Origin: CAYUJH01 sp964394585
GTDB lineage: Bacteria > Bacteroidota > Bacteroidia > Cytophagales > Flammeovirgaceae
Direction: 5' to 3'
DNA length: 12,876 bases
NCBI GenBank assembly: GCA_964394585.1
Contig: CAYMYI010000115.1
Span: 1 to 12,876, forward strand
Shown here: one piece after another, positions 1-7,217 of the stretch
Layout: every line of letters starts with the position of its first letter
Numbering within the stretch: position 1 is the stretch's first letter
Translations under genes and position numbers: made by a program
The notes under the pieces: model-generated
The model's database searches: none
What the model saw: only the letters and a program-made list of their open reading frames with translations
What the model was told of the DNA's origin: nothing

Positions 1-1
1 A

Positions 2-808
2 GGCGAGTGGATGCCTATCCGAGTATTTGAAAACTCACCCCAAGGGTTTAAAGAGCAAACAAAACCTGCGCAACTTGAAAAAACCAATGGCTGGTGGAAT
101 GTGCTAAAAGCCGCCGATTTGGATGGCGATGGCGATACCGATTTTGTAGTAGGAAACCACGGGTTGAATTCACGCTTCTCCGCTTCGGAAAAAGAGCCGA
201 TGAGTTTGCACATCAACGATTTTGATAAAAATGGAAGTGTAGAACAGTTGTTATGTGTGTATAATGACGGTGTTTCGTATCCGTTAGCACTACGCCATAA
301 CTTGGTAATGCAAATGCCAATCTTGAAAAAGAAATACCTCAAATACGAAGACTACAAAAACCAAACGATTGAAGATATTTTCACCGAAGAGCAACGTCAA
401 GGCATGAAAACGCTTTATGCCTACGAAATGCAAAGTAGTATCGCCCTCAATAATGGTGATGGTACCTTCAGCCTAAAACCACTACCGATTGAAGCTCAAT
501 TTTCCCCCATTTATGGAATCCTGATACACGACTTCAACAACGATGGCAACCTCGATATCTTAACAGGCGGAAATTTCTACGGTGCAAAACCCGAAGTCGG
601 TCGCTACGACGCTAGCTATGGTGTACTCCTCACCGGCGATGGGGCAGGCAATTTTCAGCCGCAGAACCCTAAAACCATTGGCTTGCAATTCAACGGCGAA
701 GTGCGCGACCTCGAGCTAATTAAAGTACAAAACAAATGGTGGGTACTTGCTAGCCGTAATGGACAAACCGTTCAAGTATTTCAGTGGGTGGCACCTCCAA
801 CGCCCTAA
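2..808 (+). CDS. FG-GAP/VCBS repeat protein, C-terminal part (5' end outside the window)
   Basis: This frame is open to the left edge, and the ATG at 11 is internal: it is preceded by in-frame Gly-Glu-Trp, giving GEWMP, which matches an internal GEWMP (residues 861-865) of the complete paralogue at 3819-7205. The visible 268 residues are the last quarter of an approximately 1100-residue secreted or surface protein. Two calcium-loop FG-GAP motifs are clear: DLDGDGDTDF (about nt 116-145) and DFNNDGNLD (about nt 530-556). The shared family tail contains GNHGLNS, NDFDKNG, MQMPILKK, TIEDIF, LNNGDGTF, EAQFSPIYG and GRYDASYG. FG-GAP repeats fold as beta-propeller blades binding Ca2+ in adhesion-type proteins; the ligand here is unknown. 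A signal peptide and UnbV/ASPIC domain are expected upstream but not visible. The gene ends in a strong terminator, so it is separate from the receptor gene downstream. Confidence 0.87.
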   Translation, partial: GEWMPIRVFENSPQGFKEQTKPAQLEKTNGWWNVLKAADLDGDGDTDFVVGNHGLNSRFSASEKEPMSLHINDFDKNGSVEQLLCVYNDGVSYPLALRHNLVMQMPILKKKYLKYEDYKNQTIEDIFTEEQRQGMKTLYAYEMQSSIALNNGDGTFSLKPLPIEAQFSPIYGILIHDFNNDGNLDILTGGNFYGAKPEVGRYDASYGVLLTGDGAGNFQPQNPKTIGLQFNGEVRDLELIKVQNKWWVLASRNGQTVQVFQWVAPPTP

Positions 809-851
809 GGCTATTTTATAGAGAGCCATTCGTTAAAGAAAAGTTATCATT

Positions 852-886
852 AGGCTACGGTGTACCTTTCATCGTAGCCTTTTTTC
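852..886 (+). terminator. Intrinsic terminator of the left-edge FG-GAP gene
   Basis: A perfect 8-bp inverted repeat, AGGCTACG (852-859) and CGTAGCCT (873-880), encloses a 13-nt loop and runs directly into a T tract. It lies 43 nt after the stop codon of the left-edge gene. GC-rich stem plus U tract is the standard intrinsic terminator layout. Confidence 0.75.
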
Positions 887-1026
887 CTATCGCACAAAAT
901 AAGCAGTGTTCCCTTTGCGAAAAGGCTAATTTTCCCCTTCAAATTGCAAACAGAGTTGCAGCACATTCCAAAGGAAGCGGAAAAGAAAGGGTGTTAAAGA
1001 TATGTGATTGTGTGAGGATATAAGAA

Positions 1027-1041
1027 CATTCGTCTCGAATG
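1027..1041. promoter_or_regulatory. Short dyad upstream of the receptor gene
   Basis: CATTCG (1027-1032) and CGAATG (1036-1041) form a perfect 6-bp inverted repeat with a 3-nt centre, 63 bp before the receptor start codon. It could be an operator or a small leader hairpin. I found no convincing TTG/TAnnTTTG promoter pair in 887-1104, and the remainder of this gap shows nothing else I can name. Confidence 0.25.
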
Positions 1042-1104
1042 AGAAGTTGCGCTCCTGTAATGTACACCAACCCTTTTTAATCATTCAATTTTAATCCATC
1101 GATT

Positions 1105-3603
1105 ATGCGAAACAAGTACCTTTTTTTGATACTACTACTTTTTCCTTCGATTATGGTATTTGCCCAACGCCCAGGAGGTGGACGCTATGGAGGCGGTGCC
1201 ACTACTTCGCGAATTAAAGGCAGAATCACCGGCGTAATGGTCGATTCGCTCACATCGGAGCCACTATCGTTTGTAACGGTGGTAGTGCGTAGCCCTCAGT
1301 CGGAAAAAACGGTTGCCGGAGGCGTAACCGACGATAATGGCGAGATTAAACTGTTTAATGTTCCCATTGGAACTTACGAAGTGCTTGCATCTTTTGTGGG
1401 CTATGGCACGTGGAAGAAGCAAATTACGATGACGCCTAAAAACCCCGATGTGGACTTAGGGAAAGTGATGATGGCGGCAACTATCGAGCAACTCGATGAG
1501 GTAACTGTAGAAGGAGAAAAAGAATTGGTAGTCAATAAAATTGACCGTATCGTCTACAATGCCGAGCAAGATGTTGCCAATGCCGGAGGTGATGCAGCCG
1601 ATGTACTACGCCGTGCCCCTTTGCTTAATGTAGATTTGGAAGGAAACGTATCGTTGCGAGGAAGCCAAAATATCCAAATTCTAATCAACGGAAAGCCTTC
1701 TTCTATTGTGGCGAGCAGCCCAGCCGATGCCTTGCGTGCCATCCCTGCCGACCAGATAAAAAGTGTGGAAGTCATCACTACACCTTCGGCAAAATACGAT
1801 GGAGAGGGAACTGCCGGCATTGTAAACATCATTACCAAAAAGAAAACTCCAGAAGGGTTTGCCGGGGGGGTCAATCTATCGTTAGGCAACCGAAACAACC
1901 GAGGCGGCATGAACCTAACGGCTGGTAGAGGGCGCTTTGGATTCAACGCCAATGCAAGCACGTATTTCAGTTGGCCGCTCAACGGCCCTTCTAGCTTTTA
2001 TCGGGAAGATAACGTGGGTGGGGTACTGCGAACCTTAGAAGAAGACGGTGACAGCCGCCGGCAGCGTATCGGCTTTTTTGGTAGCGCAGGTGCTTTTTAC
2101 GATTTCAACGCCTACCACAGTTTGAGTACCTCGTTCCGTTTGCGAGGGTTCTCTTCCACCAACGATGCTACCTTCAATACCGAGTACAACGATCCTCTCA
2201 ATAGTTTGTACCAAAACTATGAGCGTACCAGCGATAGCAAGCAGCTTTTCAGTGGGTACGAGTGGTCGTTAGATTATGCCATCAAATTTCCTAACCAAAA
2301 AGAACGCGAACTCAATTTTGCCTATAAGGTTGATGGCAATATCCAAAATCAAGAATTTGATATTGGGCAACGCGACTTACAAGGTAGTGATCCTTCCCTA
2401 TTCCGTGATGAGCGCAATGTGAACGATGGCGATAATACCGAGCACACGTTTCAGGTAGATTATGTGCACCCTGTGAACGCCAACATTAAGCTCGAAACCG
2501 GAGGAAAGGCAATTTTGCGTACCGTCCGCAGCGATTTCCAATACGAAATTTATGATACCGAACAGGGAGAATACCAAATAGACCCGAACCAAACCGACGT
2601 ATTCAATTATTACCAAGATGTGGTGGCGGGCTATCTCTCTTCTAATATTAAATTAGGAGAAAAAATGGGGTTAGTGGCAGGCGCACGCTACGAGTACACG
2701 GCAATTCGCGGCGATTTTGCCGTCCAAGAAAACGAATTTAGCAACGATTACCAAAACCTATTGCCCTCCATCATTTTAAACAGAAAGTTTGGAAAGTTCA
2801 CTAGCTTAAAAGCAAGCTATACCCGCCGTATCCAACGCCCGAACCTCCGGTTTATCAACCCTTATGTACAACTTGATAACAACCGAGATATCAGCCAGGG
2901 AAATCCTGAAATTGAACCAGAACTTACCGATCAGTACGAGTTGGGTTTTAATACCTTTGTGAAACAGGTTTCGGTGAATGCTGCCGTGTATTACCGCCGT
3001 ACTACCGATATCATCGAAAGTTACCTCGAAGTAAATTCTGATGGCGTATCGGTAACAACTTTCCGAAACATTGGCGAAAGCAATTCAGTGGGTTTGAACT
3101 TCTACACTTCGGTAACGCTCTTCAAAATTTGGACTTTGCGGGGCGGTTTTAACCTGTTTACCTACCAAGCCGAGGGTGTGATTGATGGGGAACTCCTCAC
3201 CAACAATGCCATTTTGTTTAACGGAAATATCAACTCGAACCTCAAGATTGGGAACGATTGGGTAATTGATTTGTTCGGATTCTACCGAGCACCCAATCAA
3301 ACTTTACAAGGGGTGAACCCCTCCTTTTCCATCATGAGCATGGGTATTCGCAAAGAAGTGTGGGATAAAAAAGGGAGTATCGGGATTCGAATTGTAGAGC
3401 CATTCTTTGAGTATAAAACCTTCCGTAGTGAGTTAGAGGGTACGGATTTCTACCAAATGAGCGAACGCAACATTCCTTTCCGTTCTTTTGGCTTTAACTT
3501 CGAATACAAATTTGGAAAGCTCGATTTCCGCCAGCGGCAGCGCCGTACCAAAATCCGCAACGACGACCAAAGCGGTGGCGGCGATGAAGGGCAACAATTC
3601 TAA
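1105..3603 (+). CDS. TonB-dependent receptor-like outer-membrane beta-barrel protein
   Basis: Predicted outer-membrane active transporter of the Bacteroidota barrel type (OMP_b-brl_3-like), powered by TonB; substrate unknown. A Sec signal peptide covers residues 1-20 (hydrophobic core, then VFA before Gln21). A Gly/Arg-rich linker (22-31) leads to a CarboxypepD_reg-like beta-sandwich (about 38-125, including GVTDDNGE and VGYGTW). Then come DEVTVEGE and a plug domain (about 140-247) with DVLRRAPLLNVDLEGNVSLRG and PSAKYDGEGTAGIVNIITKK. The barrel spans about 250-808 and carries the family signature RRIQRPN...GNPEIEPE...YELGF (about 574-616). After the last strand a polar tail (809-832) rich in Arg, Asp and Gly ends in Phe. 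Length is normal for the family. No SusD/RagB gene is adjacent, so it is not a typical SusC. The start gives a proper signal peptide; the upstream sequence is AT-rich without a Shine-Dalgarno. Codons 253-256 include a run of seven G. Confidence 0.92.
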   Translation: MRNKYLFLILLLFPSIMVFAQRPGGGRYGGGATTSRIKGRITGVMVDSLTSEPLSFVTVVVRSPQSEKTVAGGVTDDNGEIKLFNVPIGTYEVLASFVGYGTWKKQITMTPKNPDVDLGKVMMAATIEQLDEVTVEGEKELVVNKIDRIVYNAEQDVANAGGDAADVLRRAPLLNVDLEGNVSLRGSQNIQILINGKPSSIVASSPADALRAIPADQIKSVEVITTPSAKYDGEGTAGIVNIITKKKTPEGFAGGVNLSLGNRNNRGGMNLTAGRGRFGFNANASTYFSWPLNGPSSFYREDNVGGVLRTLEEDGDSRRQRIGFFGSAGAFYDFNAYHSLSTSFRLRGFSSTNDATFNTEYNDPLNSLYQNYERTSDSKQLFSGYEWSLDYAIKFPNQKERELNFAYKVDGNIQNQEFDIGQRDLQGSDPSLFRDERNVNDGDNTEHTFQVDYVHPVNANIKLETGGKAILRTVRSDFQYEIYDTEQGEYQIDPNQTDVFNYYQDVVAGYLSSNIKLGEKMGLVAGARYEYTAIRGDFAVQENEFSNDYQNLLPSIILNRKFGKFTSLKASYTRRIQRPNLRFINPYVQLDNNRDISQGNPEIEPELTDQYELGFNTFVKQVSVNAAVYYRRTTDIIESYLEVNSDGVSVTTFRNIGESNSVGLNFYTSVTLFKIWTLRGGFNLFTYQAEGVIDGELLTNNAILFNGNINSNLKIGNDWVIDLFGFYRAPNQTLQGVNPSFSIMSMGIRKEVWDKKGSIGIRIVEPFFEYKTFRSELEGTDFYQMSERNIPFRSFGFNFEYKFGKLDFRQRQRRTKIRNDDQSGGGDEGQQF

Positions 3604-3622
3604 CCACGCCATCAATACACAA

Positions 3623-3649
3623 GGTAAATAGTTTTAATGCCTATTTACC
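3623..3649. other. Perfect 9-bp hairpin after the receptor gene
   Basis: GGTAAATAG (3623-3631) and CTATTTACC (3641-3649) pair perfectly around a 9-nt loop, starting 20 nt after the receptor stop codon. No T run follows, so it is not a classical terminator alone. It could stabilise the mRNA 3' end or assist the hairpin that follows. Confidence 0.5.
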
Positions 3650-3659
3650 CTACCTACCA

Positions 3660-3711
3660 AAGTGATTTGGGAAATGAACCGATTAGTGTTCACCCCTAAA
3701 TCACTTTTTTT
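3660..3711 (+). terminator. Intrinsic terminator of the receptor gene
   Basis: AAGTGATTT (3660-3668) and AAATCACTT (3698-3706) form a perfect 9-bp stem. It can be extended by GGG (3669-3671) with CCC across a small bulge, and the 3' arm ends in a 7-nt T run (3705-3711). It lies about 57 nt beyond the receptor stop, in the gap between convergent genes. Confidence 0.7.
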
Positions 3712-3777
3712 ATGCTAAGATTTTCCCCAGTGTGAATAATGCTCACCTCCTAACCATATAGGGATATTCAAAGCAGT

Positions 3778-3809
3778 AAAAAAAGCGGCTAATCTTTCAG
3801 ACAGCAAGC
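3778..3809 (-). terminator. Possible weak terminator of the minus-strand operon
   Basis: Read on the minus strand just after the stop at 3819, GC-TT-GCT pairs imperfectly with AGC-C-GC around a 12-nt loop and is followed by seven T. The stem is short and mismatched, so this is tentative. The position, 10-40 nt past the stop, is right for the end of the operon. Confidence 0.35.
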
Positions 3810-3818
3810 ATAGGCGGT

Positions 3819-6800
3819 TTATTGCATTTTCTTATCAAGGTACAGCAATTGAAGTGCTTCGTTATTCCGAGCGGCTAAGACAAGCAACTTTCCATTCGCA
3901 AGTGGCAGCAGTTTTAGGTGCCGAATTTCCCCCTTGAGCCAAAAGTTGATTGCACGATTAGGCAGCGCTACAAAAGTACCATCTCCGTTGCCTAGTAAGA
4001 GTTGCCCGTAGCAGGCATCGTACCGCCCAATGGCAGGAGCTACCCCGTGTAAGTTGCCCCCAATTGCCACATCGAGGTTGCCATCGGAATCGAAATCGTA
4101 CACAAGGCTACCAAAAATGGGTGCAATTTGAGCTTCAGCAGGGAGTTTTTGAGGCTTTAGTGTGCCATCGCCTTGGTTGAGCCATAAAAGAGAGTTGCTT
4201 TCAACAACACGGCTTTTTACAGCGTCTTGCGCTTTTTGAGGGAAGAGGTCTTCTACGGTCTTTTCGGCAAGTTCGCTATACTGAAAGAAACGCTTTTTGA
4301 GCACGGGCATTTGCATGGTGAGGGCATCGCGACCTACGAGTGGAAAGGCTTGGCGCGTGCCTTGGCCTGTATTTCGATACAAACTGATGATTTGCTCTTG
4401 AAGAGAGTTTCCGTCAAAATCGTTTACATACAGTTGCAGCGGTTCTTCGGGCGTGCCTCGCAGCTCTGAATTCAGCCCCATGTTACCGGCAAGTAAATCG
4501 AGATTACCATCGTTATTAGCATCGAACACCTGTAAATGTTGCCAAAGTCCTTCGCTTTCAGCGACTGAACGCGCTTGCCACGAAGTGCCCTCGTTGAGGA
4601 AGATCGTAAGTGGCATCCATTCGCCTGCTACCACCAAATCGGGGCGGTTGTCTTGGTTAAGATCGAGCCAAGCCGCATCGGTTACCATCCCGATTTGTTG
4701 CAAAGCAGGGGCTAGTTGGGGCGTTTGCTCAGAAAAATTCCCCCTTCCATCGTTGAGGTACAGCGCACTTTTTGCCGGATAGCCGTAGCGTCCTGGAATG
4801 GAAAGCCCCCCTACAAACAAATCCAAATCGCCGTCGGCATCCCAATCGGCAGCGGCTACACACGAGGTGTTCATGGGGATGCGGGGCAGCTGCGCTGTCG
4901 CCTTCGTGAAATTCCCCCTTCCATCGTTGAGGTACAAGCGGTCGAGGTAGTCGTTCGGGTTGGCAGGGTAGCGGCTTCCTCCGCTGGCAACAAAGAGGTC
5001 TACATCTTGGTCGCCATCGACATCGAAAAACACTGCATCGGTATCTTCAAACGTACTGTCGGCAGCGAGTGCCGGCGAGGGGAAGGGGCGAAAGCCACCT
5101 GCTGCAGTTTGTACGAAGAATGCACCGGCTTGGTGGGTAGCCCCGCCCACGTAGAAATCGTCCAACCCATCGCCGTTGAGGTCGCCTACGGCTATACAAG
5201 GTCCTCGTGTAGCTTGTAAGTGTGGAATAAGCTGTTGGCGTGTAAAGTCAAGGAAGGCATCTTCTTGGTGTCGATAGGGCAGGGCAGAAGGTACTTCCGA
5301 AAATTCAAACGGGTAAGCAGGGGAGGGTTGCGTGAGTGTTGAGGTAGATTGAGCGTTTTTCTGATAAAGGTGTATGGTTTGGTTGCTATTCAACGCTTTT
5401 AGCGTTTGCATGTCGCCATTAGGCCACTGTACCACGAGCGAATCGAGTTGAGTGGTAGTACCTAACCCTAGAGCTACGTTTGCTTCTACCGACGACTGAA
5501 ACCCCCGAGTAGGTTGATTTTCTCGGTAGAAGGTACTACCGCCGGCATAGGCAACAATTCGCGCCCCAACTCCACTAGGGTTGCCTTCAACTCCGTGTAA
5601 CTGCACCTTGAGCCAATTGCCCAGCTCTTTTTGTACTGCTTCATTTCGGTAGAGCGAGGCAGTAGCATTCAGATTATTGATGACCAAATCGAGGTCGCCG
5701 TCAGCATCTAAATCGCCCCAAGCAGCTCCGTTGGAAAATCCTTTTCGGTTTAGTCCCCATGCTGCGCTTACTTTTTCAAAAGAAGGGATGTAGCTAGGGG
5801 AAGGTATCTGCCGGTAGGCATAATTTTCAATAGGGATGGAGGGCATTTTCAGAATAACTTTTAGGTTCTCTTCGTTGACTCCTTTGGCGAGGGCATTTTT
5901 TACATCATTTTCAGAAATGTATTTGATGTAGTCCATATCGTTGGGGCGGCGAAAAATACCGTTAGAAATGAACAAATCTTGCCTGCCGTCGAGGTCGAAG
6001 TCTGCACCGAGTACCGACCAGCTCCAATCGGTTGCGGGGATGCCGCTCATTTCGGCTATTTCGCTGAACAGCGGCGTAGTACTTCCTTGGGGAGTCCCTT
6101 GGTTCAGTTGCAAAGCATTGCGGGCTAATTGTGGGTGATAGCCATAGCTGAGTTTAAATTGATAGATGTCGTAGGCATCTTCCGGTGTGGAGGTTTTCAA
6201 AATATCTTCACGGTCGGGCTTCATGTCGAGGGAAAGCACATCGGGAAGGGCATCGTTGTTCATATCAGCGATATCCACTCCCATGGAAAACCGGCTGGTA
6301 TGCCCAATCGCTTCGGTGAGTTGTTCCGAGAATGTCCCGTCGCCATTGTTGAGGTAGAGGTAATCGTTTTCGTGGAAATCGTTGCCTACGTAAATATCTT
6401 GCCACCCATCGCCGTTGAGGTCGCCAATGGCAAGCCCTAACCCATAGCCTATTTGGCTGTTGTAAATTCCGGCTTGTTCGGTTACTTCGGTAAATTGTAG
6501 CGTACCGTTTTTAGAATCGTTTCGGTAGAGTTTGTCGCCGGCTTTTAGATCGTGCATAAAGCGGAGTTTATTGGCTTTGCCGTATGTGCTCTCGGTATGC
6601 ACAGAATGATTGAGCAAGTACAGGTCGAGGTCGCCGTCGCGGTCGTAGTCAAAAAATGCCGATTGTGTAGAGAACCCTCGGTGGGCCACACCGGCTTGCT
6701 CCGCTTGCTCGCTAAATTGCGGGATACCCTCGGCATTCGTTCCTTGGTTGATAAAAAGTAGGTTGTGCGTTTTCGGGAACGACAGGTACTCGGTAACCTG

Positions 6801-7205
6801 GCATACGTAAATATCGAGCAGTCCATCGCCATTGGCATCGCCCATATTCACGCCGGTAGACCAGCCCTCAGTTCCTACAATCCCCGACGCTAGGGTAACC
6901 TCTTCAAACTGAAAATTCCCTCGGTTTAGGTACAGCCGATCGCGCCCCATGTTTGCGGTAAGGTAGATATCAGGGAGGCTATCCTGGTTTACATCGCCAA
7001 CGGCAACGCCGCCGCCGTTAAAAAAATAAAGGTAGTTTAAAATATTGAAGGCGGTATCTTCGTACAGCGTATTGGCGAAATCAATCCCGCTGTAATCGGC
7101 TGTTATTTCTGTGAAAAGCGTATCGCCTACAGGCGGAGCAGAAGGCTGACAGTTCCACAAAACTATACTCAACAATGTAACTAAGAGACAATGGTGTAAT
7201 TTCAT
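3819..7205 (-). CDS. FG-GAP/VCBS repeat protein with UnbV/ASPIC domain, putative lipoprotein
   Basis: Large envelope protein of 1128 residues, a normal length for this family, which is common in Bacteroidota and has no defined biochemical role. The N-terminus is a signal sequence with a possible lipobox LWNC (Cys19); Trp and Asn at -2 and -1 are atypical. The first FG-GAP block (about 60-520) has Ca2+-type loops such as DANGDGLLD (123), DYDRDGDLD (186), DLNGDGWQD (262), DFDLDGRQD (402) and DLDADGDLD (498). A UnbV/ASPIC domain follows at about 530-612 (GNPSGVGARI, RGFQSS, VQWPNG). A second FG-GAP block (about 660-1080) has DLNGDGLDD (675), DVDGDQDVD (728), DWDADGDLD (787), DLNQDNRPD (848), DANNDGNLD (895) and DFDSDGNLD (1037). 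Propeller folds and Ca2+ binding are expected. Its last quarter matches the protein encoded at 2-808. It starts 12 bp after the methyltransferase gene, so it is probably the last gene of that operon. No strong Shine-Dalgarno is visible. Confidence 0.92.
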   Translation of the reverse strand: MKLHHCLLVTLLSIVLWNCQPSAPPVGDTLFTEITADYSGIDFANTLYEDTAFNILNYLYFFNGGGVAVGDVNQDSLPDIYLTANMGRDRLYLNRGNFQFEEVTLASGIVGTEGWSTGVNMGDANGDGLLDIYVCQVTEYLSFPKTHNLLFINQGTNAEGIPQFSEQAEQAGVAHRGFSTQSAFFDYDRDGDLDLYLLNHSVHTESTYGKANKLRFMHDLKAGDKLYRNDSKNGTLQFTEVTEQAGIYNSQIGYGLGLAIGDLNGDGWQDIYVGNDFHENDYLYLNNGDGTFSEQLTEAIGHTSRFSMGVDIADMNNDALPDVLSLDMKPDREDILKTSTPEDAYDIYQFKLSYGYHPQLARNALQLNQGTPQGSTTPLFSEIAEMSGIPATDWSWSVLGADFDLDGRQDLFISNGIFRRPNDMDYIKYISENDVKNALAKGVNEENLKVILKMPSIPIENYAYRQIPSPSYIPSFEKVSAAWGLNRKGFSNGAAWGDLDADGDLDLVINNLNATASLYRNEAVQKELGNWLKVQLHGVEGNPSGVGARIVAYAGGSTFYRENQPTRGFQSSVEANVALGLGTTTQLDSLVVQWPNGDMQTLKALNSNQTIHLYQKNAQSTSTLTQPSPAYPFEFSEVPSALPYRHQEDAFLDFTRQQLIPHLQATRGPCIAVGDLNGDGLDDFYVGGATHQAGAFFVQTAAGGFRPFPSPALAADSTFEDTDAVFFDVDGDQDVDLFVASGGSRYPANPNDYLDRLYLNDGRGNFTKATAQLPRIPMNTSCVAAADWDADGDLDLFVGGLSIPGRYGYPAKSALYLNDGRGNFSEQTPQLAPALQQIGMVTDAAWLDLNQDNRPDLVVAGEWMPLTIFLNEGTSWQARSVAESEGLWQHLQVFDANNDGNLDLLAGNMGLNSELRGTPEEPLQLYVNDFDGNSLQEQIISLYRNTGQGTRQAFPLVGRDALTMQMPVLKKRFFQYSELAEKTVEDLFPQKAQDAVKSRVVESNSLLWLNQGDGTLKPQKLPAEAQIAPIFGSLVYDFDSDGNLDVAIGGNLHGVAPAIGRYDACYGQLLLGNGDGTFVALPNRAINFWLKGEIRHLKLLPLANGKLLVLAARNNEALQLLYLDKKMQ
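4735..4762. repeat. Intragenic 28-bp direct repeat, copy 1
   Basis: Identical over 28 bp to 4909-4936, 174 bp (58 codons) away and in frame. On the coding strand it encodes YLNDGRGNF, the blade-closing motif of an FG-GAP repeat. A second exact pair of 21 bp, encoding the GDLNGDG loop, lies at 5166-5186 and 6405-6425. Confidence 0.85.
4909..4936. repeat. Intragenic 28-bp direct repeat, copy 2
   Basis: Exact copy of 4735-4762 inside the same FG-GAP gene, encoding the same YLNDGRGNF motif one blade earlier in the protein. Exact identity at DNA level, including third codon positions, points to recent blade duplication, gene conversion or biased codon choice. Confidence 0.85.
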
Positions 7206-7217
7206 ACGTTGGTTGAT

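Noticed and set aside
11..13. ATG at 11 as the true start of the left-edge gene
   Set aside because: The frame is open upstream to the edge, and the preceding Gly-Glu-Trp completes the GEWMP motif that is internal in the paralogue, so this Met is inside a longer protein.
784..1023. 79-codon plus-strand ORF after the left-edge gene
   Set aside because: It overlaps the end of the FG-GAP gene in another frame, runs through the strong terminator at 852-886, and its product shows no domain or compositional sign of a real protein.
1554..1982. 142-codon minus-strand ORF inside the receptor gene
   Set aside because: It is antisense to the conserved plug domain, whose sense reading is unambiguous; the antisense product is Pro/Ser-rich with no domain.
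1105..3603. SusC-type glycan importer
   Set aside because: No SusD/RagB gene or glycoside hydrolase is adjacent, and the length and barrel signature fit the shorter OMP_b-brl_3-like group better than SusC proteins of about 1000 residues.
4227..5219. Three overlapping plus-strand ORFs of 80-167 codons
   Set aside because: They are antisense to the FG-GAP/ASPIC gene. Their length comes from the GC-biased repeated DxDxDG codons on the other strand, and the products are low-complexity with no recognisable domain.
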